Of a stretch of 8,128 bases of DNA, positions 1-7,450 are shown one piece after another. Position 1 is the stretch's first letter. Every line of letters begins with the position of its first letter. Where the stretch lies: contig JAUYGE010000004.1 in NCBI GenBank assembly GCA_030690705.1, forward strand, positions 1 to 8,128, written 5' to 3'. Position numbers and translations under genes: made by a program. The DNA comes from Dehalococcoidia bacterium. GTDB taxonomy: Bacteria > Chloroflexota > Dehalococcoidia > JAENJB01. The notes beneath the pieces are model-generated. The model was not told where the DNA came from, made no database searches, and worked only from the letters and a program-made list of their open reading frames with translations.

Positions 1-192
1 GAGAAGGACCTGCATCCAGAGGCAAAGGGAAAGCGGAAGACAGAGAAGGCAGGACTCGTCGGCGCCAGGGTTGCTGGCCGCGCCATAGAGAAGGGCATAT
101 CCCAGGTCGTCTTCGACCGCGGAGGTTACCAGTACCATGGCAGGGTGAAGGCCCTCGCCGAAGCGGCACGTAAGGCTGGACTGAAGTTTTAG
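1..192 (+). CDS. rplR: Large ribosomal subunit protein L18 (uL18), 3' end only
   Basis: Only the last 63 codons are present; the gene enters from the left edge already in frame and ends at TAG 190-192. L18 binds 5S rRNA in the central protuberance of the 50S subunit. The visible part is the C-terminal half of the family: a glycine/alanine-rich helix ([14 protein letters not shown]), the near-invariant VVFDRGG strand-turn, then [19 protein letters not shown], which is the classic L18 C-terminus. The stop lies 6 bases before the rpsE start, as expected in the spc operon order rplR-rpsE-rpmD-rplO-secY. Nothing in the visible part is abnormal. The start and N-terminal RNA-binding region lie outside the window. 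Confidence 0.96.
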   Translation, partial: EKDLHPEAKGKRKTEKAGLVGARVAGRAIEKGISQVVFDRGGYQYHGRVKALAEAARKAGLKF

Positions 193-198
193 GATAGA

Positions 199-732
199 AT
201 GATGACACTGACACAGACATCGACCAAAGGTGGTTCCCAGGAACTGGCCATCACCGAAAAGCTCCTGTATATCAACCGGGTCACCAAGGTGGTCAAGGGA
301 GGAAAGAGGATGAGGTTCAGCGCCTTGGTTGTGGCCGGTGACAATCAGAGCCGTGTTGGCATCGGGATCGGGAAAGCCAGTGAAGTCCCCGAGGCCATTC
401 GCAAAGGGGGCGTCCAGGCCAAGAAGAACATGGTCACCGTGGTCCGCAAGGGGACGACCATACACCATGACGCGATCGCCAAGTTCGGAGCCTCGAAGGT
501 GTTGCTGAAACCGGCGAGCCCGGGGACCGGCGTTATTGCCAGTGATACGGTCAGGGCGGTACTCGAACTGGCGGGGATCAGGGACATACTGAGCAAGTCT
601 CTGGGTTCCCCCAACCGCACCAATGTAGTCAAAGCCACCTTGCGGGCCCTCACCAGCCTCAGAGACCCGGCAAAGGAAGTGAGCCGGCGCAGAGGGGTCC
701 CCGAGGCCAAAACGGAGAAGCAAGATGCCTAA
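199..732 (+). CDS. rpsE: Small ribosomal subunit protein S5 (uS5)
   Basis: This 177-residue protein of the 30S body takes part in decoding accuracy and in shaping the mRNA entry side. The N-terminal S5 domain, about residues 21-86, contains [21 protein letters not shown] and the glycine-rich [16 protein letters not shown] loop that contacts 16S rRNA. The C-terminal domain, about 100-155, carries [28 protein letters not shown] and [11 protein letters not shown] basic, charged tail follows. Length is typical. Two ATG codons stand in tandem at 199 and 202; the AGGA at 191-194 is 4 nt from the first and 7 nt from the second, so translation may begin at 202, a one-residue difference. The 3' end overlaps rpmD by 8 nt, suggesting coupled translation. 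Confidence 0.97.
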   Translation: MMTLTQTSTKGGSQELAITEKLLYINRVTKVVKGGKRMRFSALVVAGDNQSRVGIGIGKASEVPEAIRKGGVQAKKNMVTVVRKGTTIHHDAIAKFGASKVLLKPASPGTGVIASDTVRAVLELAGIRDILSKSLGSPNRTNVVKATLRALTSLRDPAKEVSRRRGVPEAKTEKQDA

Positions 733-919
733 GCTCCGGGTTACCTGGGTGAAAAGCGCCATCGGCTATGAGCGGCATCAGAAGCTCACCATCAGGGGCC
801 TGGGATTTCATCGTCTCCATCAGACTGTAGAGCATGAGGATACCCCGGCGATTCGAGGCATGCTAGCCGCAGTGAAGCACCTCGTCACAGTAGAAAGAGA
901 AGACCTTGAGACAACATGA
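725..919 (+). CDS. rpmD: Large ribosomal subunit protein L30 (uL30)
   Basis: A 64-residue protein of the 50S subunit, the usual size for bacterial L30. The family pattern is clear: an N-terminal strand [24 protein letters not shown] in which a basic residue-rich segment precedes the [23 protein letters not shown] helix, then a closing strand HLVTVE. The ATG at 725 lies inside the last codons of rpsE (8-nt overlap) and is preceded by GGAGAAG at 714-720, a suitable Shine-Dalgarno spacing. The gene ends at TGA 917-919, which is already inside rplO. This position, between rpsE and rplO, is the standard one in the spc operon and confirms the call for such a short gene. Confidence 0.95.
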   Translation: MPKLRVTWVKSAIGYERHQKLTIRGLGFHRLHQTVEHEDTPAIRGMLAAVKHLVTVEREDLETT

Positions 920-1352
920 GCTAAAGCCAGCGCCAAACTCCCGTAAAGGAAGAAAGCGTTATGGAAGGGGCACCGGCAGCGGACATGGCACCTTCTCGGG
1001 CCGTGGGCAAAAAGGACAGAAATCCCGCAGTGGCGGCACCAAGATGCGCCCCGGATTTGAAGGCGGCCAGCTGCCATTAATCAAGCGCCTACCCCGTAAA
1101 CGCGGCTTCACCAACATCTTCCGCCATGAATACTCCATCGTTAATGTGGGCCAGCTAAACGTATTCACGCCGAATAGCGAAGTTACAGCCGAGCACCTGA
1201 TCTCGGCCGGTCTGGTGCCTTCCCGCCAGCGTCTCGTCAAAATCTTGGGCGGTGGGGAACTGCGCCATCCTCTGACGGTAAAAGCAAACCGCTTCTCCGA
1301 AGCGGCCAGGAGGAAGATAGCGGCTCCCGGGGGCAAGGCGGAGGAGACCTAG
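906..1352 (+). CDS. rplO: Large ribosomal subunit protein L15 (uL15), TTG start
   Basis: A 148-residue 50S assembly protein that threads a long glycine/arginine-rich N-terminal arm into 23S rRNA. The N-terminus [11 protein letters not shown] is the conserved opening of L15, so translation must start just before it; the only suitable codon is TTG at 906, giving [10 protein letters not shown]. The arm [19 protein letters not shown] and [22 protein letters not shown] are family hallmarks (residues about 20-70). The C-terminal globular domain shows [23 protein letters not shown]. The start lies 14 nt inside rpmD and has only a weak purine-rich ribosome site (GAAAGAGAAG, 893-902), so expression probably depends on ribosomes finishing rpmD. 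The stop TAG is directly followed by the secY start. Confidence 0.95.
   Translation: MRQHELKPAPNSRKGRKRYGRGTGSGHGTFSGRGQKGQKSRSGGTKMRPGFEGGQLPLIKRLPRKRGFTNIFRHEYSIVNVGQLNVFTPNSEVTAEHLISAGLVPSRQRLVKILGGGELRHPLTVKANRFSEAARRKIAAPGGKAEET
1340..1347 (+). promoter_or_regulatory. Ribosome binding site of secY
   Basis: GGAGGAGA lies at the 3' end of rplO, 5-6 nt before the GTG at 1353. This good spacing supports GTG 1353 as the secY start rather than the internal ATG further down (around 1398). Confidence 0.75.
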
Positions 1353-2666
1353 GTGCAATCACCAAGACAATCAGGCGCTCCCAAATTCATTCAGGCTATG
1401 GCAGATGCCTTCAGTCTTCCAGACTTGAGAGGCCGCATTCTTTTCACTCTCCTGATGCTGGTGATCTTCCGCTTTGTCGCTCACGTCCCCTTGCCCGGAG
1501 TGGACCCGGTGGCCCTCAACAAGCTGTTCCAGCAGAACCAGCTCCTGGGTATGCTCGATCTATTCAGCGGCGGAGCGATGCGGAACTTCAGTGTAGCCGC
1601 CATGGGCGTCTACCCCTATATCACGTCTTCAATCATCGTGCAGCTCCTGGTGCCAGTTATCCCGCGCCTTCAGGCGCTGTCACAGGAAGGTGAAGCCGGC
1701 AGGCACAAGGTCAACATGCTCACCCACTGGTTGACGGTACCCCTGGCAGCTCTCCAGGGCTATGGCCAGCTAACGCTCCTGCGCCGCACAGGGGTAGTTT
1801 TGGGAAGCACTGACCTGCTGCCCACCGTGGCCATGGTGGCATCCCTGGTGGCAGGCACCATCTTCCTCATATGGGTGGGCGAGCGGATCACCGAGCGGGG
1901 AATCGGCAATGGCGTCTCCATCATAATCTTCGGAGGCATCGTCTCCGGGCTACCCCAGATCGTGGGACAGGGCTTGCTGGTGAGAGAACAACTCGGCTCG
2001 CTGGTGCTATTCATCCTCCTCGCCCTGGTAATGGTAGTCGGCATTGTCATCTTCACCCAGGCGGCCCGCCACATCCCGGTCCAGTATGCCCGCAGCCTAT
2101 TCCGGGGCACCCGGATGTACCGGCAAACAGGTTCCACCTACATACCACTGCGCGTCAATACCGCCGGAATGATCCCTCTGATCTTCGCCATGTCGATAGT
2201 CATCTTTCCCGGAACAATAGCCAGCTACTTCGCCCGGGCGCCCGGCGAGGACCCGAACTTCGCCAACAGGATCATGGACCTGTTCAGTTCCGGCAACGTG
2301 CTCTACTGGCTGATCTATTTTATCCTTGTCATCGCCTTCACCTTCTTTTACACCATAGTCATTTTCCAGCAGCAGAACCTCGCGGAAACCTTGCAGAAGC
2401 AGGGAGGCTTTATCCCGGGAATCCGCCCCGGAAAACCCACGACAGAGTATTTGAACCGCGTCATTTCGCGCATCACTTGGGGAGGAGCCCTGTTCCTGGG
2501 CCTGATAGCCATATCACCCTACCTTGTGCAGAGAGGAGTATCCAACGTGCAGGCCCTGCAACTTTCCAGCACTGGTATGCTCATCGTCGTTGGCGTCGTT
2601 CTGGACACCATGAAGCAACTGGAAGCCCAGCTTCTGATGCGCCGCTACGAGGGCTTCATAAAGTAG
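1353..2666 (+). CDS. secY: Preprotein translocase channel subunit SecY
   Basis: SecY forms the pore of the SecYEG channel, through which SecA- or ribosome-driven polypeptides cross or enter the inner membrane. The 437 residues have ten hydrophobic segments (about 27-46, 80-100, 127-147, 155-175, 187-206, 214-234, 268-290, 316-338, 376-396, 404-420). Diagnostic motifs are HVPLPGVD (44-51), the plug region LGMLDLFSGGAMRNFS (65-80), GVYPYITSSIIVQLL in TM2, GERITERGIGNG (176-187), the cytosolic loop QKQGGFIPGIRPG (348-360) that contacts SecA or the ribosome, and the C-terminal RYEGFIK. Translation starts at GTG 1353, directly after the rplO stop with zero intergenic bases, behind a good ribosome site. 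The length is normal and nothing is missing. Confidence 0.98.
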   Translation: MQSPRQSGAPKFIQAMADAFSLPDLRGRILFTLLMLVIFRFVAHVPLPGVDPVALNKLFQQNQLLGMLDLFSGGAMRNFSVAAMGVYPYITSSIIVQLLVPVIPRLQALSQEGEAGRHKVNMLTHWLTVPLAALQGYGQLTLLRRTGVVLGSTDLLPTVAMVASLVAGTIFLIWVGERITERGIGNGVSIIIFGGIVSGLPQIVGQGLLVREQLGSLVLFILLALVMVVGIVIFTQAARHIPVQYARSLFRGTRMYRQTGSTYIPLRVNTAGMIPLIFAMSIVIFPGTIASYFARAPGEDPNFANRIMDLFSSGNVLYWLIYFILVIAFTFFYTIVIFQQQNLAETLQKQGGFIPGIRPGKPTTEYLNRVISRITWGGALFLGLIAISPYLVQRGVSNVQALQLSSTGMLIVVGVVLDTMKQLEAQLLMRRYEGFIK

Positions 2667-2670
2667 GAGG
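2665..2670 (+). promoter_or_regulatory. Perfect Shine-Dalgarno AGGAGG for adk, overlapping the secY stop
   Basis: AGGAGG overlaps the TAG stop of secY (2664-2666) and touches the first of two tandem ATG codons (2671). The distance is 0 nt to that ATG and 3 nt to the second at 2674, so the second is the likelier start, although both spacings are short. Confidence 0.6.
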
Positions 2671-2673
2671 ATG

Positions 2674-3372
2674 ATGTACCTCGTTTTTCTGGGAGCTCCT
2701 GGAGCAGGCAAGGGTACACAGGCCGTAGCTGTCAGCAAACAACTCGGTCTGACGCACCTGGCCTCAGGGGACCTTTTCCGGCAGGCTCAGACGCGAGGAG
2801 ACGAACTGGGGCGACAGGTCAAGTCGTACATCGAAAAAGGCTTGCTCGTCCCGGATGAGATCACTATCAAGATGATTCAGGAACACCTGGAGCGATTCAG
2901 CCCGGACCAGAGCTTTGTTCTCGATGGCTTCCCCCGGACCTTGGAACAGGCCAGGGCGCTAGACAAGATGCTCTCGCAGAGACAGAAGGCAATTGACCGG
3001 GCGGTATACATTGAAGTCTCTCCGGACGAACTCACCCCCCGGCTGACTGGACGCCTCATCTGCCGCCAGTGTCAGGCCCCTTACCACAGGGTAAACTCGC
3101 CACCAAGAGTGCAAGGACGCTGCGACAAGTGCGGCGGGGAGCTATACACGCGGCCCGACGATGCGGCGGAAACCGTTAAGAAGAGAATCGAGGTCTACTT
3201 GGAACAGACCGCGCCCTTGATGGACTACTATCGCAAGGCGGGGAAGCTGCTGTCGGTGAACGGTTCCCAGGATATTGAAAAGGTGACCGGCGACATTGTG
3301 GCCGCCCTGGCCGTCTCACCGGGACGACTGCGGCCTCCACTGCCAACGGAAGCCAGGGTGAAATCCCGATGA
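2674..3372 (+). CDS. adk: Adenylate kinase with zinc-type LID
   Basis: Catalyses ATP + AMP = 2 ADP in the cytoplasm, balancing the adenylate pool. Taking the second ATG gives 232 residues (233 from the ATG at 2671). The P-loop GAPGAGKGT is at 7-15, the AMP-binding SGDLFR at 31-36, DGFPRT at 84-89, and the LID spans about 119-165. The LID carries CRQC (130-133) and CDKC (150-153), the four-cysteine zinc form rather than the hydrogen-bonded form of enteric bacteria. RPDD (160-163) and KKRIEVY follow, supplying catalytic arginines. After the normal end of the fold (DIVAALA, about 208-214) comes a basic, proline-rich tail of about 18 residues with no recognised motif. The last 4 nt overlap map (ATGA). 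The secY-adk-map order is common outside Proteobacteria. Confidence 0.96.
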   Translation: MYLVFLGAPGAGKGTQAVAVSKQLGLTHLASGDLFRQAQTRGDELGRQVKSYIEKGLLVPDEITIKMIQEHLERFSPDQSFVLDGFPRTLEQARALDKMLSQRQKAIDRAVYIEVSPDELTPRLTGRLICRQCQAPYHRVNSPPRVQGRCDKCGGELYTRPDDAAETVKKRIEVYLEQTAPLMDYYRKAGKLLSVNGSQDIEKVTGDIVAALAVSPGRLRPPLPTEARVKSR

Positions 3373-4118
3373 GCATAATCCTCAAGTCGGCGGCAGAGAT
3401 CGCCAGTATGCGTCAGGCAGGAAAAGCCACGGCCGCCGTACTGAAAGCGCTCGTCAAGGAAATCAGGGCCGGCATGAGGACCGATGAACTTGACCACATC
3501 GCGGCTGCCGAAGTGAAGAAGCAGGGCGCCGTCTCCTCCTTCAAAGGATATCGCGGCTTTCCGTGTCACCTCTGCGTCTCGGTTAACGACGAGATAGTGC
3601 ACGGCATTCCCGGGGCGAAGGTGCTGAAAGAAGGAGACCTGGTTTCCTTGGACTTCGGAGCCTATCTCAATGGCTTCCATGCCGATGCCGCCGTTACCGT
3701 GGGCCTCGGGGAAATCACCAAGCCGGCGAGAAAGCTATTGGAGAGCACCCGGAAGGCCCTGGAGGCCGGCGTCGCCGCCGCTCGCGAGGGGGTACGCTTG
3801 GGGGATGTTTCAGCGGCTATCCAGACTTCCGCCGAAGAGGATGGCCTCTCCGTGGTGCGTGAGTATTCAGGGCACGGCATCGGCCGGAACCTGCACGAAG
3901 ACCCTCAGGTGCCGAACTTCGGACTTCCGGGGCAAGGTCCGGTGCTGCAGAAGGGAATGGCCCTCGCCCTGGAGCCGATGCTTAATCTGGGAACATGGAA
4001 GACAAGGCCGGGGGCTGACGGATGGGTGGTGCGCTCCGCTGACGGCAGCCTCTCCGCCCATTTTGAACACACCATAGCCATTAATGGCGGGGCAGCCCAG
4101 GTCCTGACCGTTGAGTAG
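3369..4118 (+). CDS. map: Methionine aminopeptidase, type I
   Basis: A metalloenzyme that removes the initiator methionine from new proteins after deformylation. The 249 residues form a single pita-bread fold without the N-terminal zinc-finger or linker extensions. The five metal ligands align with the family: D95 in VSLDFG, D106 in HADAAVT, H169 in SGHGIG, E202 in LEPM and E233 in FEHT. The catalytic histidines are H78 (NDEIVHGIP) and H176 (NLHEDP). The absence of an insertion between the halves and the SVNDEIVHGIP signature place it in type I. The start ATG overlaps the adk stop TGA by 4 nt, a typical termination-reinitiation arrangement. infA starts 9 nt after the stop. Confidence 0.97.
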   Translation: MSIILKSAAEIASMRQAGKATAAVLKALVKEIRAGMRTDELDHIAAAEVKKQGAVSSFKGYRGFPCHLCVSVNDEIVHGIPGAKVLKEGDLVSLDFGAYLNGFHADAAVTVGLGEITKPARKLLESTRKALEAGVAAAREGVRLGDVSAAIQTSAEEDGLSVVREYSGHGIGRNLHEDPQVPNFGLPGQGPVLQKGMALALEPMLNLGTWKTRPGADGWVVRSADGSLSAHFEHTIAINGGAAQVLTVE

Positions 4119-4127
4119 CAGATAGAA

Positions 4128-4346
4128 ATGCCCAAGAAAGACACCATAGAAGTAGAGGGAACTGTCTTGGAATCTTTACCAAATGCTATGTTTCGTGTAG
4201 AATTACCTACCGGTCATAAAGTGCTGGCCCACATATCAGGGAAGATGAGGCTGCACTACATCAAGATAGTGCCCGGCGATAGGGTGCTTGTAGAACTGTC
4301 ACCTTATGACCTGACCCGGGGCAGAATTACCTATAGGTTGAAATAG
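4128..4346 (+). CDS. infA: Translation initiation factor IF-1
   Basis: A 72-residue single-domain OB-fold (S1-like) protein that occupies the ribosomal A site during initiation and supports IF-2 and IF-3. Nearly every position follows the bacterial consensus: [52 protein letters not shown] and RGRITYR. The length is exactly typical. The start has a modest purine-rich leader (GATAGAA) only 9 nt after map, so coupling is likely. By hand count 101 of 219 bases are G or C (46%), clearly lower than the approximately 60% of adjoining genes, and the first half is the most AT-rich. Confidence 0.97.
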   Translation: MPKKDTIEVEGTVLESLPNAMFRVELPTGHKVLAHISGKMRLHYIKIVPGDRVLVELSPYDLTRGRITYRLK

Positions 4347-4411
4347 ATTGAAGGTGTCCCCGGAGGATTCCCCGGGAGCGCCCGGTCAATCTCGAACTTG
4401 AGGATGATGAA

Positions 4412-4525
4412 ATGAAAGTAAGGGCTTCCGTCAAAGTTAGATGTGCTAAGTGCAAAGTGGTGCGCCGGCATGGTGTTGTCCGGATCCTTTGCACTAACCC
4501 GAAGCACAAGCAACGGCAAGGGTAG
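4412..4525 (+). CDS. rpmJ: Large ribosomal subunit protein L36 (bL36), zinc-ribbon form
   Basis: A very small gene of 37 residues, the smallest ribosomal protein, bound to 23S rRNA in the 50S subunit. The translation begins [11 protein letters not shown] and ends KHKQRQG. Zinc ligands are C11, C14, C27 and H32 (CAKC...C.NPKH), the zinc-binding C+ form. The start ATG 4412 has GAGG at 4400-4403, 8 nt upstream. The gene sits between infA and rpsM, its standard position, and ends 15 nt before rpsM. A two-codon ATG-ATG run just upstream (4404-4409) reaches a stop at once in its own frame and is not the start. Confidence 0.96.
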   Translation: MKVRASVKVRCAKCKVVRRHGVVRILCTNPKHKQRQG

Positions 4526-4540
4526 CTCTAAGAGGGACAA

Positions 4541-4930
4541 ATGGCACGTATCGCTGGAGTAGACCTTCCCAAGGATAAGCGCATAGAGGTGGCCATACGC
4601 TACCTGTACGGCATTGGCCCCACTCTGGGCAACAAGATACTTCACCAGACCGGCGTGAACCCTGACACCAGAGTGAGGGATCTCACCGATGAGGAGGCCA
4701 ACCGCCTCCGTGAGGCCGTCAGTAAGGGCCACAAAGTCGAAGGCGACCTGAGGAAAGAGAATGACCTCAACATCAAGCGGCTCATCGAAATAGGCTGCTA
4801 TCGCGGCGTGAGGCATCGCCGTGGGCTGCCGGTAAGAGGGCAACGCACGCGGACCAATGCCCGCACCAGGAGGGGCGTCCGCAAGACGGTAGCCGGGCGA
4901 GGACAGCGCCGCGGCACGACTAAGAAATAG
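4541..4930 (+). CDS. rpsM: Small ribosomal subunit protein S13 (uS13)
   Basis: A 129-residue protein of the 30S head that contacts P-site tRNA and forms bridges to the 50S subunit. The N-terminus [27 protein letters not shown] and the helix-two-turn-helix with GIGP (24-27) are typical. The C-terminal signature [10 protein letters not shown] (94-103) followed by RTNARTRRG and a lysine/arginine tail is the tRNA-contacting end. The ribosome site AGAGGGA at 4531-4537 lies close before the ATG. It is the first gene of the classical alpha operon and is followed 25 nt later by rpsK. No anomaly is seen. Confidence 0.97.
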   Translation: MARIAGVDLPKDKRIEVAIRYLYGIGPTLGNKILHQTGVNPDTRVRDLTDEEANRLREAVSKGHKVEGDLRKENDLNIKRLIEIGCYRGVRHRRGLPVRGQRTRTNARTRRGVRKTVAGRGQRRGTTKK

Positions 4931-4955
4931 CGCCTGACCCATTAGAAAGGATTCG

Positions 4956-5363
4956 ATGGTACAAGAGCAGCAGCCACCACAGAAGAAAACGCGAGTCAGA
5001 AAACGGGAAAAGAGGGTCATCCCGAAGGGGAAGGCTTTCGTCCAGTCTACCTTTAACAATACCCTTATTACCCTCACCGACCCGACCGGGAATGTCCTCG
5101 CTTGGGGAAGCGCAGGCACCGCCGGTTTCAAGGGCTCCCGCAAAAGCACTCCCTACGCGGCCCAAAAGGCGGCTTCGGAGGCAGTGCACCGGGCCATGGA
5201 ATATGGCTTGCGTCAGGTTGAAGTATTCATCAAAGGTCCTGGAAGCGGGCGGGAGGCAGCGATTCGCTCCCTGCAAACTTCGGGGCTGGTGGTTACCAGC
5301 ATACGGGATGTGACACCCATTCCCCACAATGGCTGCCGACCACCCAAGAGGAGACGAGTCTAA
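4956..5363 (+). CDS. rpsK: Small ribosomal subunit protein S11 (uS11)
   Basis: A 135-residue protein of the 30S platform, near the E site and the Shine-Dalgarno helix. After a basic N-terminal tail (residues 1-22) the fold opens with [21 protein letters not shown], continues with [10 protein letters not shown] (61-70), [13 protein letters not shown] (92-104) and ends with [22 protein letters not shown], the near-invariant C-terminus. AGAAAGGA at 4943-4950 lies 5 nt before the ATG, a good ribosome site. Only 3 nt separate the stop from rpsD. Confidence 0.97.
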   Translation: MVQEQQPPQKKTRVRKREKRVIPKGKAFVQSTFNNTLITLTDPTGNVLAWGSAGTAGFKGSRKSTPYAAQKAASEAVHRAMEYGLRQVEVFIKGPGSGREAAIRSLQTSGLVVTSIRDVTPIPHNGCRPPKRRRV

Positions 5364-5366
5364 AAC

Positions 5367-6008
5367 ATGGCAAGATATATCGGTCCGGTCTGCCGGGTAT
5401 GCCGTCGCATCGGCGAGAAGGTGTTTCTCAAAGGAGAAAGGTGCCTCTCGCCCAAATGCGGCGTGGAGCGCCGGTCATCGCCGCCCGGCCCACACAAGGC
5501 CGGGGGGCGGACTGGGGGGCGGCGCCGCAAGGTTTCGGAGCGCGGGCTTCAGCTACAGAAGAAGCAGCATGCCAGGTTCTACTATGGCATGCTGGAGAAA
5601 CAATTCCGCAAGTTTTACGCTCTGGCAGAAGAGGCGCCCGGAATCACTGGCGACAGCCTGAAGGTGCTGCTGGAGAGACGATTGGACAACGTGGTCTGTC
5701 GCATCGGCTTCGCCCGTTCCCATGCCCAGGCCAGGCAACTGGTCCGCCACGGGCACCTGTCCCTCAACGGTCACCGCATGGATATCCCCTCCTACCTGGT
5801 GAAGGAGGGGGACGTCATCGCATGGCACGAGAACAGGAAGGGACCGCCCTTCGAGCAGGCCGCTGAGGATGTCAAAGACAAGGGAGTCCCTGTATGGCTC
5901 TCTCTGAACAGCGAGACCATGAAATGCAGCATCTCCCGGCTTCCCGCTGTCGAGGACATCGAAAACATTGTCGATGGGAAAGCTATTACGGCGTTCTATT
6001 CGCGCTGA
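5367..6008 (+). CDS. rpsD: Small ribosomal subunit protein S4 (uS4), zinc-knuckle form
   Basis: A 213-residue primary binder of 16S rRNA that nucleates 30S assembly; in some bacteria S4 also represses its own operon. The N-terminus carries C9, C12, C26 and C31 (C.VC...C....C), the four-cysteine zinc form. The S4 RNA-binding domain covers about 103-165 with LERRLDNVVCRIGFARSHAQARQLV, GHLSLNG and the PSYLVKEGDVI loop. The protein ends VDGKAITAFYSR, matching the usual family C-terminus. The ATG lies 3 nt after rpsK with no close Shine-Dalgarno (AGGAG is about 13 nt away), so coupled translation is likely. Its place between rpsK and rpoA is shared by Chloroflexota, Thermus and Actinobacteria but not by most Firmicutes. 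Confidence 0.97.
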   Translation: MARYIGPVCRVCRRIGEKVFLKGERCLSPKCGVERRSSPPGPHKAGGRTGGRRRKVSERGLQLQKKQHARFYYGMLEKQFRKFYALAEEAPGITGDSLKVLLERRLDNVVCRIGFARSHAQARQLVRHGHLSLNGHRMDIPSYLVKEGDVIAWHENRKGPPFEQAAEDVKDKGVPVWLSLNSETMKCSISRLPAVEDIENIVDGKAITAFYSR

Positions 6009-6037
6009 TTACCCGGCACATTTCTCTGAAGGGAACT

Positions 6038-6043
6038 AGGAGG
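6038..6043 (+). promoter_or_regulatory. Perfect Shine-Dalgarno AGGAGG for rpoA
   Basis: AGGAGG sits 7 nt before TTG 6051, the ideal distance. It decides the rpoA start: no ATG or GTG in that frame lies near it, and the protein N-terminus from TTG 6051 aligns with alpha subunits. Confidence 0.85.
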
Positions 6044-6050
6044 TCGGATT

Positions 6051-7052
6051 TTGTGTCCTATACAGAACTTTAAGGCGGAATGTCTGGAAAGCAACGATAC
6101 CTATGGCCGCTTTTCAGCAGAACCTCTGGAGCGCGGTGCGGGTACCACCGTGGGCAATGCACTGCGGAGGGTGCTCTTGGGCTCCCTCAGCGGCGCAGCT
6201 ATAAACTGGGTCAGAATCGAGGGTGTGGAGCACGAGTTTTCCTCCGTTCCCCACATGAAAGAGGACAGCCTTCAGTTTCTCCTGAACTTGAAGACTGTGC
6301 GCATGCGCCCGCTCGACAACCAACCCGACCGCTTGACTCTCGAGGTAAGAGGGGAAAAGGCAATCTACGCCAGGGATATCACCCCCTCGGCCCATTTCGA
6401 GATTGCTAACCCTGACCTTTACCTGGCTACCCTGGACTCCCCGCAGGCCAAGCTATTCGTCGAGCTCAACGTGGAGATGGGCAAAGGATATGTTCCGGCG
6501 GGGTCCAGCAAGGGACTTCCCCTCGGCACCCTTCCCGTGGATGCCATCTTCACGCCGGTGCGGAGGGTCAACTACGCCGTCGAGGCGGTCCGTATGGGAG
6601 AGGGACACGCCATGGAGCGACTGGTCCTCGAGGTCTGGACCGATGGCACCATAGCGCCGGCGCTGGCACTGAGCCAGGGCGCAACCATCCTGATGGAGCA
6701 TTTCGCCATCTTCAGAGACGTGGCCAGACTCTATCCCAAGGAAGCGGTCAAGCCCCCTCTCCGTCTCACCATGCCGCAGGACCAGTACAACAAGCCTCTT
6801 GAGGACATGGAGTTCTCCAGCCGCACTGTCAACGCCCTGAAGCGAGGCGGCATCACCACGCTGGGACAGTTGCTTGAGAGAAGCCAGGAGAAGCTGCCGT
6901 CCCTCAGGGGCCTCGGGGAGAAATCCCGCCAGGAGATCGTAGACAAGCTCGCGTCCCTGGGATTCTCCGTCGCGTCCGAGCAGGGAGAACCCGAAGGGGA
7001 AGCCCCGGTGGGAGCTTCAGCAGCCGAAACAAAGGCAGAGTCAGAGGCATAA
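6051..7052 (+). CDS. rpoA: DNA-directed RNA polymerase subunit alpha, TTG start
   Basis: The alpha dimer is the scaffold for RNA polymerase assembly, and its C-terminal domain contacts UP-element DNA and activators. The 333 residues show the N-terminal domain at about 1-230, with [33 protein letters not shown] (18-50), [18 protein letters not shown] and the dimerisation/assembly segments. A linker of about 20 residues follows, then the C-terminal domain (about 250-308) with [20 protein letters not shown] and [13 protein letters not shown]258 and N261 match the arginine and asparagine that contact DNA in E. coli (R265, N268). A tail of about 24 acidic residues ends the protein. TTG 6051 follows a perfect AGGAGG. 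rplQ begins 1 nt after the stop. Confidence 0.97.
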   Translation: MCPIQNFKAECLESNDTYGRFSAEPLERGAGTTVGNALRRVLLGSLSGAAINWVRIEGVEHEFSSVPHMKEDSLQFLLNLKTVRMRPLDNQPDRLTLEVRGEKAIYARDITPSAHFEIANPDLYLATLDSPQAKLFVELNVEMGKGYVPAGSSKGLPLGTLPVDAIFTPVRRVNYAVEAVRMGEGHAMERLVLEVWTDGTIAPALALSQGATILMEHFAIFRDVARLYPKEAVKPPLRLTMPQDQYNKPLEDMEFSSRTVNALKRGGITTLGQLLERSQEKLPSLRGLGEKSRQEIVDKLASLGFSVASEQGEPEGEAPVGASAAETKAESEA

Positions 7053-7053
7053 T

Positions 7054-7413
7054 ATGAGACACCAGGTAGCAGGCCGGAAATTACACCGGCCAACAGGGCA
7101 CCGGCTTTCCATGTTCCGCAATCTGGTTGCCGACCTTTTGAGATACGAAGGGATCACTACCACCGAGGCTAAGGCGAAAGAGATTCGCAGCCTTGCGGAG
7201 AAGACTATAACGCTTGGCAAGGACGGCACCCTCCATGCCCGCCGCCAGGCCCTGGCCTTCGTCCGTGACGAAGAGGTTGTCAAGAAGATCTTCGACTCGC
7301 TGGCCGTAAGATATGCGGAGCGCCCGGGCGGCTATGTCCGGATCACCAAACTTAAGCCTCGCCTGGGTGACGGGGCCGACATGGCCCGAATAGAATTACT
7401 GCCTGGCAGCTGA
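7054..7413 (+). CDS. rplQ: Large ribosomal subunit protein L17 (bL17)
   Basis: A 119-residue bacterial-specific protein of the 50S surface near the tunnel exit. The N-terminus [17 protein letters not shown] is the family signature, followed by [24 protein letters not shown] and [19 protein letters not shown], then a C-terminal [24 protein letters not shown] strand pair. The short form without an extended tail is typical. The start is 1 nt after rpoA, with only a weak SD (CAGAGG, 7042-7047). rplQ is the last gene of the alpha operon, and the coding run breaks here: the next gene is 197 nt away. Confidence 0.97.
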   Translation: MRHQVAGRKLHRPTGHRLSMFRNLVADLLRYEGITTTEAKAKEIRSLAEKTITLGKDGTLHARRQALAFVRDEEVVKKIFDSLAVRYAERPGGYVRITKLKPRLGDGADMARIELLPGS

Positions 7414-7450
7414 CAGAGTAGGCACTGAGAAGTATGTCAGCCTCCTTTTG
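7409..7450 (+). terminator. Possible weak terminator at the rplQ stop
   Basis: GCTGACA (7409-7415) and TGTCAGC (7435-7441) form a perfect 7-bp inverted repeat with a 19-nt loop, followed by CTCC and TTTT. The stem includes the rplQ stop codon. The long loop and short T run make it a weak candidate. A competing pairing exists between GCACTGA (7422-7428) and TCAGTGC (7451-7457). Confidence 0.35.

Noticed and set aside
1871..2674. 267-codon open frame on the plus strand within secY
   Set aside because: It is an alternative frame of an intact secY; the product is rich in His, Pro and Arg with no family resemblance.
4331..5149. Long open frame of 272 codons on the minus strand across rpmJ, rpsM and rpsK
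   Set aside because: It lies antisense to three clearly conserved genes, has no recognisable domain, and is explained by the codon bias of a GC-rich sequence.
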